Source: Mesostigma viride (Eukaryota; Streptophyta; Mesostigmatophyceae; Mesostigmatales; Mesostigmataceae). Taken from it: a stretch of 64,000 nt of DNA. The stretch lies in the NCBI GenBank assembly GCA_009746045.1, contig RPFO01000072.1, forward strand, positions 3,607,237-3,671,236, in the 5' to 3' direction. The notes under the pieces are model-generated. The model searched no databases, had not been told where the DNA came from, and saw only the letters and a list, made by a program, of their open reading frames with translations. A program made the position numbers and the translations under genes. Shown piece by piece: positions 30,259 to 39,958 of the stretch. Position 1 is the stretch's first letter. Every line of letters starts with the position of its first letter.

Positions 30259-30300
30259 ATTTCACCACTATACGAACCAAACCAGAAAAAAAATATACTA

Positions 30301-30543
30301 TCATTTCTGTTTCTTACTAGCGTTACCGCCTTGTGTCGAATTTTTTCTCTTCTCGGCCTGGTTTCGATCCGCTTCTGTGGTCCGTATTATATACTCTTCC
30401 CAAGTTTCGATTTCATTTGGTCCAGAAACATTTGGTCCGCGCACGACATGTTTTTTTGCATGAAACCGGCATTTCTTGGCGCCTTTCACCTTTATGCGAC
30501 AATGGCCGCCAGACTTCAGCTTGTGGCCGCACGATGTTGTCAT
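30301..30543 (-). CDS. Small Cys/His-tagged viral protein sharing a motif with the 5013 protein
   Basis: 80 codons from ATG 30543, directly after GGGTATATAGGA. The Cys/His module (C-G-H-K-L-K-S-G-x2-C, then C-R-F-H) is followed by VRGP and then WEEYIIRTTEADRNQ, which is nearly the same as a segment of the protein at 5013. It ends in a polar basic tail. It looks whole. The LTR element inserted 15 bases upstream, just 5' of the TATA motif. Confidence 0.6.
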   Translation of the reverse strand: MTTSCGHKLKSGGHCRIKVKGAKKCRFHAKKHVVRGPNVSGPNEIETWEEYIIRTTEADRNQAEKRKNSTQGGNASKKQK

Positions 30544-30557
30544 TCCTATATACCCTC

Positions 30558-31366
30558 TGTTATGGATATTATATCCACCTGGCCACAATGTATCCCAGCC
30601 TGGTTTATTTCTTGTTGGATTTATTCCATATGGACTGGGAATTTGATAGCTATGATGAGCTAGATGGAACAGGCTCAATGAGCTGATCAATATTCATGTG
30701 CCATAGTCCTATTCTTGGACATGGATGACTTGTAACCTGAGTCAGCCCAGTAGCATCACGTATTTGATTGACAAGTGGTGCTATGGCCTAGTGGACAAGT
30801 GTTTGGTCCATGAGCTGACAAGTGTTGGAAGCTCATGATGACACATGTCATGACTTACATGACGACAAGTGGGTAGACTCATTGCATGACACTTGTCACT
30901 CCAAGGAGAAGAGATGTGTCACTTTATTATTCATGTTATGTGGCACATTATTACCGTAGACACTTGGCATCTAGCTATTATGCCAGCTCATTGGATCATG
31001 TCTAGAATGTTCTAGGGATGTTCTAAGAATATGCCAGGAATATTCCTGGAATATACTGAGAATATGCTGGGAATATGCTAGGAATATGCTAGGATGTTTC
31101 TACAAGCTTCTGTGATGATGTCATTGCTGATGTCATCCTTCCTAGCCTAAAAGGTATAAAAGGAAACTGCCCCCTAAGGGCAGGTACCTCCATTCAACCT
31201 CCATTCAAGCTCTTCTCCAACTATTATATTCTAATAAAGCCATTTATTCTTCCACGTAAATTGTCTTCAACCTCTCTTTCTTTCAGCACCTGCAAGGTGT
31301 GTGGGTAGCAAGGCCAAGCACAAGGCATTGTGTAAAACCCATTAGTCTCCTCTCCCAATTCAAACA
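30558..31366 (+). repeat. 5' LTR
   Basis: 809 bases. U3 has repeated GACAAGTG motifs, some inverted (CACTTGTC), and a run of GAATATGC-type repeats that may act as enhancers. A TATA box (TATAAAA, 31155-31161) and an AATAAA signal (31233-31238) set out the U3-R-U5 order. Confidence 0.93.
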
Positions 31367-31380
31367 TGGTATCGGAGGTT
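31367..31380 (+). promoter_or_regulatory. Primer-binding site of the LTR element
   Basis: TGGTATCGGAGG directly after the 5' LTR. It resembles the initiator-tRNA-Met half-site used by Copia elements (TGGTATCAGAG) with one difference. Confidence 0.75.
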
Positions 31381-31449
31381 TGTTACTGAGGAACAAGAAG
31401 ACCACTGTGAACCCAGAGACATCCAGTTCCATTGGCGACTGAAGACACC

Positions 31450-32787
31450 ATGGCTACCAAGGAAGCGTGCTACAAGCAATTCCGGGCAACAAGCAAGTCC
31501 ATCACAACGTTTGATGGGCGGTCTCTGAGGAAATGGGAAGAAATCAAGGCTGTGTTGAAGGCCTTAGCATCGGCCTATTGTGACCTGGTCAAGGTCCTAA
31601 CTGGAGAGGAGGATTCGCTAAAGGAGGTCAAGACTGCGCTGCTGGAGGCGGAGGAGCTACTGCACGGAAGGCGTTCTGCTCAAGCAAAGAAGGAGGGCTC
31701 CCCTAACGGCCAGGTTTTCCACACTACTACGAAGAAAAGTGGAGGAAAGAGGCGGTGCAATTACTGCAAGAAGGCCGGGCACGTGGACACCCAGTGCTGG
31801 GAGAAGCATCCGGAGCTGAAGCAAGAACGCAAGAACAAGGCAACGCGACGGAACCAAGCGAGAAAGGAGCACTCACCAGGTGCCAGCGAGGCGCGTATCA
31901 CCGAGGAGGCTGCGGAGCGGTCCGGCTTCGTCTTCGCCACCATCGCCGAGTCGCCATCGCCGTCGGATGCTGCTGCACTCACGCAGTATGAAAAGAAAGC
32001 ACCGACCAGCTGGGTGCTGGATTCCGCAGCGAGCTGTCACATGACGCCATGCCCGTCGGACTTCGTGTGCCTGCACCCTCATGACAGGGAAATCGCCGGC
32101 TCAGGCGGCAAACTGAAGGCGACAGCCATCGGGACTGTCAAGATGAAGCTGCCGGGCCAGGAGGCAGACGTGCACCTCCAAAACGCGCTGCTCGTTCCAA
32201 AGCTGAGCACCCGACTTTTATCTGTCGGCCAGCTCGTCAAGGATGGCCACAACGTCGACCTCGCCAAGCGGGTTGCTGTGCTGGACAGCAGGCCCTGCAG
32301 CATCGTGACGAGGAACAACACCTACTTTTTGCCCGCGCGCGGTGCGGACGCAGCGATGGACGCCATCCCAGAGCTGAAATCGTCGGCGACGAGCTTCAAG
32401 AACGACGCTGCCTGTCAAGGGCAGAAAATGGCGAGCAGCGAGCGCAGCATCTCACGTGCCTCGGGACACGCGGCGGAGTGGCTGGCCGTGGGCCTAACGG
32501 TCATACTGGCCATGCTTGCCCGTGTATGCGGGATCGGGGGCGGCCTACTGGGCATTACTCGCACACTGCGTGGCTTTATATACTCTGCGCCGGCCCAGTG
32601 GAAGTTCACGCCAATTCGAGAAGTTTCCAGCGCAATGGAGAAGTCCGTGTCAGACGCTGAAGTACTTCCAGAAACTGCGGTCCAGAACAGCCCAGTGCAG
32701 GCGGAGCGCGTTGTCGCCGCCAGCATACCAGGTGATACTGGTGCTAGTAACCAAAGTCCGGCGACCAGACCAAAGGCGCGGCGCTGA
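31450..32787 (+). CDS. Gag-protease part of the Copia-type element
   Basis: Open from ATG 31450. It has a CCHC zinc knuckle (CNYCKKAGHVDTQC) and a Copia-type aspartic protease motif (WVLDSAASCHMTPC). A hydrophobic segment (GLTVILAMLARVCGIGGGLL) occurs near the C-terminus, unusual for this family. No downstream polymerase domains follow in the element. Confidence 0.82.
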   Translation: MATKEACYKQFRATSKSITTFDGRSLRKWEEIKAVLKALASAYCDLVKVLTGEEDSLKEVKTALLEAEELLHGRRSAQAKKEGSPNGQVFHTTTKKSGGKRRCNYCKKAGHVDTQCWEKHPELKQERKNKATRRNQARKEHSPGASEARITEEAAERSGFVFATIAESPSPSDAAALTQYEKKAPTSWVLDSAASCHMTPCPSDFVCLHPHDREIAGSGGKLKATAIGTVKMKLPGQEADVHLQNALLVPKLSTRLLSVGQLVKDGHNVDLAKRVAVLDSRPCSIVTRNNTYFLPARGADAAMDAIPELKSSATSFKNDAACQGQKMASSERSISRASGHAAEWLAVGLTVILAMLARVCGIGGGLLGITRTLRGFIYSAPAQWKFTPIREVSSAMEKSVSDAEVLPETAVQNSPVQAERVVAASIPGDTGASNQSPATRPKARR

Positions 32788-34258
32788 ACGCTGCCAGCCT
32801 AACTGAGGGGGAACAAATTCGTGGCGCAAGGGCGAAATCGACCAAGCTGCAAAATTTTTCCAAGTCCTGGACTGCCAAGTCCGGTGCTGGCGCGAGGCCT
32901 CGAGCGAGCCGACAACGACGTGGACAGCGACCTGTCAGCCAAAGTGCGGTCAAGCACCAACGGTCAAGTCGACTGCAAAATGCTGCCAAGGCATCACGTC
33001 GGTCAGTTGACGGTGTTCGGCCAGGCCATGGCATTTGCAATTGCGCTAGCTGCAACGACCCTTGGAAATTGTCGCCCAGGATGCACAGACCCCACTCCTC
33101 AAGGTTGCCCTAATGTTTGTCTGTGGGAAATGAACTTGTATGTCGACTTTTGTGTCGTGTTTGCTGGAAATTGTGAGGCGCCGTAAGCCTGCGTTTTCTG
33201 GTTCTTTCTTTGTGTTCTTCCAGCAATTATGTGTTTATTTTGCCATGCGTTCAGTGGCGATGGCCCACGCATTTTGGTATTGTTCCCACGAGACGTTTTC
33301 TACGTACCTGGAGTGTATATCCAGAGTTTTTGCACGCTATTTGTGGCACTAGTCTGCGGCGTAGTGAAGCGCCGTTGTATCGTCGTCTACGACTTGTTTT
33401 CGTAAGTTAAAGTGCCTGTGACGCGTGTGTTATTTTGTTTTGTGCTGAGAGCATTGCTTGTATGCAAATGCTTACGTCCTTTGTGTCGAATTTGGCTGTG
33501 CATTTCGGCATAGCCTGTAATGTCGGACGTTATGTTTACTCTCGGGCATTGATTTGTGAATCGTGACGAAGTAATCGTTACTGTGTTCGCCTTTGTGGCG
33601 GTAATGTTTTGAACGTCCTGTTTTCTTTGCTATGAAGCGCGTTTATCTGTTATGGCCACTGTGTTTTGTGTTGAAGGTTGTATTGCACCTTGTTTGTGTG
33701 GCATTTGTTGCCAATATGTTTGTTTGCTCACCCCGTTTAATTGGCGCAAACGTGATGTTGGTGTCATTTATTTTGTGAGATGGCGTATGTTATGTTGCTC
33801 CGTGTGTGTACAGCACGTGTTGTTGCCGTTACCCTACCTCTATACTGTTTGGGTTAGCTCATAGGGACCTTCTTTGTTGGCATGTGTTGCCGTATAATTT
33901 GTGTGGGACTGTGTGCCCCTATTGTGTCCATGGGCAGCCGCTTTGAGTGAGGGGGGAATGTAGCATCTAGAGCACTTTTTTCCAACTAAGGGTTGGGTAT
34001 CAGCCATCCAGGATTGATGGGCAGCTAGTGCGTTGCTGCTATGGCAGGACACTCATTCGCGTTGCCGGGGGGGGACGGATCAGTGGCGGTAGTGCGGCTC
34101 ACGACCGCATGTTGGAGCTTCAAGCGTTTCACGAGGACGGCATCTTCATTTTCAGTTGCACCATGCTAGCAACTGGACGGCATGCTACGAGCATGTGGTT
34201 AAGGGGGGTGTTGAGATTCCACCTACCCAGACATCTTTTGCATTGTGCCCATGTGGCT
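32788..34258 (+). other. Non-coding interior of the LTR element
   Basis: T-rich sequence with no supported coding region. An imperfect copy of the polypurine tract and the following U3 start (TTAAGGGGGGTG, near 34,200) occurs about 60 bases before the real one. Confidence 0.5.
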
Positions 34259-34266
34259 AAGGGGGG
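34259..34266 (+). promoter_or_regulatory. Polypurine tract of the LTR element
   Basis: AAGGGGGG directly before the 3' LTR. Confidence 0.8.
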
Positions 34267-35075
34267 TGTTATGGATATTATATCCACCTGGCCACAATGT
34301 ATCCCAGCCTGGTTTATTTCTTGTTGGATTTATTCCATATGGACTGGGAATTTGATAGCTATGATGAGCTAGATGGAACAGGCTCAATGAGCTGATCAAT
34401 ATTCATGTGCCATAGTCCTATTCTTGGACATGGATGACTTGTAACCTGAGTCAGCCCAGTAGCATCACGTATTTGATTGACAAGTGGTGCTATGGCCTAG
34501 TGGACAAGTGTTTGGTCCATGAGCTGACAAGTGTTGGAAGCTCATGATGACACATGTCATGACTTACATGACGACAAGTGGGTAGACTCATTGCATGACA
34601 CTTGTCACTCCAAGGAGAAGAGATGTGTCACTTTATTATTCATGTTATGTGGCACATTATTACCGTAGACACTTGGCATCTAGCTATTATGCCAGCTCAT
34701 TGGATCATGTCTAGAATGTTCTAGGGATGTTCTAAGAATATGCCAGGAATATTCCTGGAATATACTGAGAATATGCTGGGAATATGCTAGGAATATGCTA
34801 GGATGTTTCTACAAGCTTCTGTGATGATGTCATTGCTGATGTCATCCTTCCTAGCCTAAAAGGTATAAAAGGAAACTGCCCCCTAAGGGCAGGTACCTCC
34901 ATTCAACCTCCATTCAAGCTCTTCTCCAACTATTATATTCTAATAAAGCCATTTATTCTTCCACGTAAATTGTCTTCAACCTCTCTTTCTTTCAGCACCT
35001 GCAAGGTGTGTGGGTAGCAAGGCCAAGCACAAGGCATTGTGTAAAACCCATTAGTCTCCTCTCCCAATTCAAACA
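34267..35075 (+). repeat. 3' LTR
   Basis: 809 bases, the same length and apparently the same sequence as the 5' LTR, followed by the target duplication CCCTC. Confidence 0.93.
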
Positions 35076-35111
35076 CCCTCAAACAACAATTTATTTATTT
35101 ACAAGTATTGG

Positions 35112-35354
35112 ATGTCAATGAGACCAGTTGTGTGCAATTCCGCTCGAAAGCGGTGTGATCAGAAATTTAAAGATTGGTTATTAGGACAGAAACGCGGCAG
35201 AAAGATCCGCCACTCGATGAAACTGTACACGCATCCTCTGCGCGATGCGCTTCTTCCTCCTTTGATAACCACTGTAGAACCTTCCCGCGCAATCGTTATG
35301 TGGCCTCACGAAACCGAACGCTCTCTCTACGACAACACCCCTACATTTCGGTAG
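35112..35354 (+). CDS. Possible small viral protein
   Basis: 80 codons from ATG 35112. Basic, with RKRCDQKFKDWLLGQKRGRK. It resumes viral sequence right of the LTR element. Its last 28 bases overlap the end of the F-box gene on the other strand. No family is recognised; it may be a chance frame. Confidence 0.35.
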   Translation: MSMRPVVCNSARKRCDQKFKDWLLGQKRGRKIRHSMKLYTHPLRDALLPPLITTVEPSRAIVMWPHETERSLYDNTPTFR

Positions 35355-35971
35355 TTTTCGCAATGTTTTTCAAGGCAGCGAGACCACCACCCGTTCCAAT
35401 TCCAGTGCTCGCTCGTCATCGATCTCCCGTCCCGCTCCTCCTGGGCCTGTAGTTGGTTGTAAAACTTGGTCATGAAACTGCTCGCTCGGACCGTGAAAGG
35501 ACTGGTCTTGCTCGCAACATCGAACAAACGAAACTCGATCCTGTCGTAGGTCCGATTGGAGATGTGCAGGTCCATGATGTTTTCGACGCCTTCTTTCAAG
35601 TCGCGACAGAGCGCGAAGAGTTTTATCACTTTGACGTGATGCGGAGTGTACACGGCGTCCTCGCATTCCTCGATGCGCTCCAAAGACAATGCTTTCATCA
35701 CGCCTCGCAGTTGCTCGTCGGTCCTTTCGGCGAGCTTCGGATTAAGCCAGTTCAGATCGGCTTCTTCGTTTTCTCGGACCGAGAGCTCCGTTCCGATGGT
35801 AAGAAAAAGGTCGTTCACGCGAAACTTTTTGCTCAATTCTTCTCTTTTCGCGACTGCGACGACGTCGTATTCGCGTTGGGTGGCTTTGTTGATGGCGCAC
35901 CCGTAAGGCCAAGACTCTTTCACGATTTGAGTCAAGACTTCGGGTGGAAGGTTCTCGTACGTGGCTTCCAT
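35327..35971 (-). CDS. F-box protein, viral
   Basis: 214 codons from ATG 35971, apparently whole. The N-terminus is an F-box-like helix (YENLPPEVLTQIVKESW), then a charged helical region and a Trp-rich end (HWNWNGWWSRC). It resembles the F-box of the gene at 20246 in starting ENLP-x-EVL. A TATA-like GTATAAAAAAGG lies about 45 bases upstream. A link to host ubiquitin ligases is inferred from the domain only. Confidence 0.6.
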   Translation of the reverse strand: MEATYENLPPEVLTQIVKESWPYGCAINKATQREYDVVAVAKREELSKKFRVNDLFLTIGTELSVRENEEADLNWLNPKLAERTDEQLRGVMKALSLERIEECEDAVYTPHHVKVIKLFALCRDLKEGVENIMDLHISNRTYDRIEFRLFDVASKTSPFTVRASSFMTKFYNQLQAQEERDGRSMTSEHWNWNGWWSRCLEKHCENYRNVGVLS

Positions 35972-36157
35972 TGTCGAAAACCGGTGCCTTTGTGACGCTT
36001 GCGATTCCTTTTTTATACGTTTTGTTTCTCGAAATCGGTTACAAACCGAGTTGTCGTTACAAACCGGATGATGTCACGAGGCAGATATTTTCCTCCTTGA
36101 CATCATCCGCGTTTGTACATATACCGCTTGAGAGAAACAACCTCGCCTCCTTCCGAA

Positions 36158-36367
36158 ATGACTCGCGAGGACGCCAATTACCAAGTCGTTTTCGACAAAT
36201 CATGGAAGCAGCTTTTCGCTTCCGTCCCCTGCGACTCGAAACTCGAGCCCCGAGATTTGGAGGATTTCGAAAGGCGGTACGATGAATGGCGCCGAAGTTC
36301 GTCCCAGAAAGAGTCGTTCGACGCTATGGAAGAACGCCTGCCCGTCTCAGAGTCTGACGCAGCGTAG
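36158..36367 (+). CDS. Small acidic viral protein, 69 residues
   Basis: ATG 36158, about 40 bases after ACATATACC. Sequence is charged and helical (LEPRDLEDFERRYDEWRR). An earlier in-frame ATG at 36113 overlaps the promoter-like box and is less likely. The 3' end overlaps the convergent glycosyltransferase-like gene by about 44 bases. Function unknown. Confidence 0.5.
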   Translation: MTREDANYQVVFDKSWKQLFASVPCDSKLEPRDLEDFERRYDEWRRSSSQKESFDAMEERLPVSESDAA

Positions 36368-36737
36368 TCGTGTCTCTCAACTTCCTCACGGCGCAACACA
36401 TTGGGATGTTTCCGTTTCGAATAGATTTTTGAGTGTCTTTGCAGATCGTAAAAAGGTTTTGCGCTGCCCATCGCTCGTCAAACCATTTTGCATGGAGTTC
36501 ATCGCTGTCTTCCTCCATAAGAACAAAAGCGCATTCTTTCCACGCTTGGGGTCCTACGATGTTGTCGACGAGTGTCGAGATCACGAACTCGTCAGGACCA
36601 AACGAGTCCGTGGTAAATTTGTCGCCGTATGCGAGGATACATTTTTCGAGAGCCGGGCGTATCGACTCGTAATGTTTCTTGGCCAGAAAACAGAACTGGT
36701 TTGAAAACATGACGGTCGAACAGCCCACGGATTTTAA
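36324..36737 (-). pseudogene. GT14-like glycosyltransferase gene, C-terminal portion
   Basis: C-terminal part of a core-2/I-branching-type (GT14-like) enzyme: the segment with SNQFCFLAKKHYESI and then GPDEFVISTLVDNIVG matches the acceptor-side region of the family, where a DE(H/F)-Phe pattern precedes a helix. The N-terminal portion lies at 41618-42049. A TTAA-flanked transposon separates them. Confidence 0.6.
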
Positions 36738-37105
36738 CCCCTAAATGGGCAGAAATACTGCCGATGCATCGGCTGTAACTTCACAATTTTGCAAACCAGA
36801 TGCCATCCAACCCACCCATATCCAATGGCTGTCCTTGGGGGCCAAGCATGTCCATGAGTTGCCCTTCGGGTTGGTATATCACAACCTTACATATATTCAT
36901 TGAGAATGATAGATTACGAAGGTGAGATAGGCATGCAACATAAGGAAAAAACCGATGACTGGGAGAATAACCCTGAAGAAATTAATAGTAATCTGACACA
37001 GACATCCAAGGATCACGCCAGCGGCACAAGGTACAACTAACTATACATCACAAAACTACACGCAGCAACAGCGCTGCCGGCCCACCATGCAGGCCTGGAA
37101 GGAAT

Positions 37106-39958
37106 CTAGACCGCGTGGGTCGCGACAAAGTCGGCCCGGGTGCGGCGGAATAACACATCAGCCACGGTGCGAGTGAGGGCGAGTGACAGACGCTGCCGCC
37201 AATACGAGGACCACGTGCGGGCCGACCACGGGGCGGTCTGACCCTCGAGGTCGAGGCGGTCTTCACGGCGCTGGCAGCACTCGTGGAAAAACTCCGCTGT
37301 CTTGGGGCCCATGGCCCCGAACTCCTCAAGGACAAAGGGGATGACCCGGTGGGGCCCCACATTGCCGTAGGAGGCAAACTTGTCGCGCTCAGCCACAGCG
37401 GCAGCAGCGCCGGCATCCACAGCCGCCCGGAGGATGTGGCGACCGGAAAGCGGCCGAGCCACGGAGACATCGATGAGCAGGTGGCAACCCTGCCCGTCGT
37501 AGTCAAGCACGGTAATGTCGGGGCGGTGGTTGGGTGAGTAGAGGGCGGCCCCATCCGCGTCCTCGCACTTAATGGTGGAGTGGGGAAAGACCGACCGAAC
37601 CATGGCACACACCACCCGGAGGAGAGCGGTATGGAGATAGAGGAACCAGTTCTGGTTCTGCTGGCCACCCATGCACGCGATGTAGTGCGTCCCAGTAGTA
37701 TCCAGAGCAAGCCCGCAGCTGCCGCAGGACGCACCCGCCGTGATGAGAGGTTGCGGGGCAAAGAGCTGGTGGCGGAGAGCGATGGCGTAAAGGGCCGGAA
37801 CCAGTGTGAACAAAGGGCTCATGGGGAGGGCGCGCAGGAATGCGGACCCCACGCTCCCCTCAAGGGAAACGGAGTGAAGCCAAGCCTTCCCCTGATCGTT
37901 CAAGCTCGCATGCAGACCCATCCAGTCGGCACAGTGTAGTATACCCGCGTAGGTCTTTTGTTGTTTTTCATGAACGCAGGCAGGGAAGACACTAGGACTG
38001 ACGACAGTGGACACGCCGGGCGTGCCCCGGGGCAGGCGACGGTGGACGGCCTGAGCGGGGCGGACGAGGTCGCAAGCCTGCTGGATCCCGAGGTAAGAAT
38101 CCTGCACAGCCTGCACAAAGGGGAAGGGGGATGGGGTGACCAAGTCGGGAATGGCGCTGACGGCGCTGGGGACCAACCGGCGGATCTCCGCCCAGGCCTG
38201 AGCAACAGAGCCAAGGAAGGCGGCGGGGGCGAGGCGGGCGGCGCGGGTGAGCCCACACCCGCCCATGCGGCAGGGGAGGGTGGCCAAGCGCATGGAGTGA
38301 GCTGGCAGGCTAGGGCCGGGGAGGAGCACCTGCAAGGCGGCCTGAATGCGCTCGTCATGGCCTTCCGCGGCAAGCCGCACCAAGTGGGGGGGAGCGCCAC
38401 GGAGCCAGTGAACCACCCGCGGGTGGGCGCAAAACCACAGGAGGAGCCCTTTGGTCTGGGGGTCCTTGAGGCGCGCCCAAGTCTCAAGGACATGGGTGCG
38501 CTGTTCCACGGTGGCCCGGAGCTCCTCTTCGACGTAGTCAGGGTCACCCACAGGGACGCCCAGGCACGAGAAACCACGCGCCCGCGCCAAGGCCCCCGGG
38601 ATAGCCGCGGGGAAGCCAGAGCAGTCCCCCTGGGGCGAAAAGACTGCACACTTGGGGAGGGTGAGCCGAAGGTTGATGGCCGCCATGGCCACTTCAAGGG
38701 CAGCCAGGGCGGCAACCACAGCGTCGGCCGGGCCAAGGGCATGGATATCGTCCATGTAGGCGAGGAGCACGACATCCGGGTGCGCAGCGTGGACACCTTG
38801 GAGAGCCTTGTGCAGCGGGGCAGACAGGTAAAAGGGGCCGAGGGGGTCACCTTGCTGGGTTCCCGTGCGGGAAGCGATGTCGGCGAACGTCCCATCCTCC
38901 ATGAGGAAGGAGAGTTGAGTGGGTTCGCCGTAGCAGGCTGCTGTCCACGCAAGAAGGTCAGGGAACGCCTCGCCGACGGCCTCAAAGATGCTAGCCTTGG
39001 TGACAGCATTGAACGCATTGTGGCAATCCACCTTCAGCGCCACATGGGTCGGATGCGTCTCGAGGTAGGCCTGAACTGTGTGCACGATGATGTCGCTGCC
39101 CCCTTTGGTGGCGACGCCAAGCTGGGCCGCGACGGACTCCTCAGTATCACTCCGGTTGGGGCAGAAGTAGGCGCGAAACTCGGGGGCCTTTTGGCGACAA
39201 ATGACCTTACTCACCAGCTTGCGTAGGACTTCGCCGCAAGCAATGGGACGAACGCGGCCAGCAGGCGGGGGGAGGTCGTCTTTCAGGAGGGCAATGAGGC
39301 GTGCCCCAGCCAGCCAAGGGCGCGCCGCGGGGGCCAGGGACCCCGCGGCCAAGTCGGCGGCAGCCTCAAAGAGTGCGGTCGCCCCGCCATGGCCCGCCAT
39401 CACGGAGAGGTGCTCGTAGCGCCAGCCTGAGGGGCCGGTGGAGGAGGCGTTCGGCAGATCCTTCAGCACAGCCGTGAAGATGTCCAGGTCCAGGACAATA
39501 GGCGGGGGCGGGGGGGTGGCCGGGGCGGGCACCGCAAAGGCCGGTTCGTCGGGGTGAAGGTCGCGCAAAGCCTGCAGGGTCGGGGGAGTGGAGGGAGCCA
39601 ACGCGGTCAGTTCAAGCTTTTGCATGGCCCGGCTCAATTCACCTACCTTCACCAACCGCATGACGTCAGCTTCCACCCGGGCAAAGGAGGCGGCCCCCGA
39701 CACCCGGGTGGAGGCCGGAGGCTGCAGCGCCCACAGCCCTTCCCAATCCCCGAGGAGGAACCGCCGGCAGCGAGCGATGACCGCACCCTGTACGCCACGC
39801 ACGCCCCGCTCCAACGGCGCTAAGAGGAGCCGGGGGGTGACGAGAAACAGCTTGTGGCCGAGTTCGTCGAGAGGGTGACTATGCATCCGGGCCAGGGAAA
39901 GCAGGGCGCAGCGCGTAAACAAGCTCCGGGCGCGGTGAGGGACGTCCGGGAGCGTCAT
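37106..39958 (-). CDS. Non-LTR reverse transcriptase with restriction-like endonuclease (R2/CRE type)
   Basis: 950 codons from ATG 39958, no break seen. Reverse transcriptase motifs: VRPIACGEVLRKLVSK (about residue 237), ALKVDCHNAFN (motif A, about 307), GTQQGDPLGP (motif B, about 366) and AYMDDIHALG (motif C, YMDD at 401-404). After the thumb comes a C-x2-C-x9-H-x3-C finger (about 745-762) and RPDITV with an Asp 12 residues on, the PD-(D/E)xK endonuclease core found in R2, CRE and Genie elements. Such elements nick their target and prime cDNA there. It could still be active. Confidence 0.88.
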   Translation of the reverse strand: MTLPDVPHRARSLFTRCALLSLARMHSHPLDELGHKLFLVTPRLLLAPLERGVRGVQGAVIARCRRFLLGDWEGLWALQPPASTRVSGAASFARVEADVMRLVKVGELSRAMQKLELTALAPSTPPTLQALRDLHPDEPAFAVPAPATPPPPPIVLDLDIFTAVLKDLPNASSTGPSGWRYEHLSVMAGHGGATALFEAAADLAAGSLAPAARPWLAGARLIALLKDDLPPPAGRVRPIACGEVLRKLVSKVICRQKAPEFRAYFCPNRSDTEESVAAQLGVATKGGSDIIVHTVQAYLETHPTHVALKVDCHNAFNAVTKASIFEAVGEAFPDLLAWTAACYGEPTQLSFLMEDGTFADIASRTGTQQGDPLGPFYLSAPLHKALQGVHAAHPDVVLLAYMDDIHALGPADAVVAALAALEVAMAAINLRLTLPKCAVFSPQGDCSGFPAAIPGALARARGFSCLGVPVGDPDYVEEELRATVEQRTHVLETWARLKDPQTKGLLLWFCAHPRVVHWLRGAPPHLVRLAAEGHDERIQAALQVLLPGPSLPAHSMRLATLPCRMGGCGLTRAARLAPAAFLGSVAQAWAEIRRLVPSAVSAIPDLVTPSPFPFVQAVQDSYLGIQQACDLVRPAQAVHRRLPRGTPGVSTVVSPSVFPACVHEKQQKTYAGILHCADWMGLHASLNDQGKAWLHSVSLEGSVGSAFLRALPMSPLFTLVPALYAIALRHQLFAPQPLITAGASCGSCGLALDTTGTHYIACMGGQQNQNWFLYLHTALLRVVCAMVRSVFPHSTIKCEDADGAALYSPNHRPDITVLDYDGQGCHLLIDVSVARPLSGRHILRAAVDAGAAAAVAERDKFASYGNVGPHRVIPFVLEEFGAMGPKTAEFFHECCQRREDRLDLEGQTAPWSARTWSSYWRQRLSLALTRTVADVLFRRTRADFVATHAV

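Larger units (their letters stand above)
30558..35075 (+). mobile_element. Copia-type LTR retrotransposon, incomplete
   Basis: Two 809-base LTRs (30558-31366 and 34267-35075) starting TGTTATGG and ending CAAACA, flanked by the 5-bp duplication CCCTC (30553-30557 and 35076-35080). A primer-binding site like TGGTATCGGAG follows the 5' LTR (initiator-Met type of Copia) and a polypurine tract AAGGGGGG precedes the 3' LTR. The interior has a gag-like part with a zinc knuckle and a protease motif; integrase, reverse transcriptase and RNase H are not recognisable, so it looks incomplete. The two LTRs read as identical, so the insertion is recent. Confidence 0.93.

Noticed and set aside
37958-39226. 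422-codon plus-strand frame inside the reverse transcriptase
   Set aside because: Antisense shadow of the minus-strand gene, which has clear catalytic motifs; high GC content keeps the opposite strand open.
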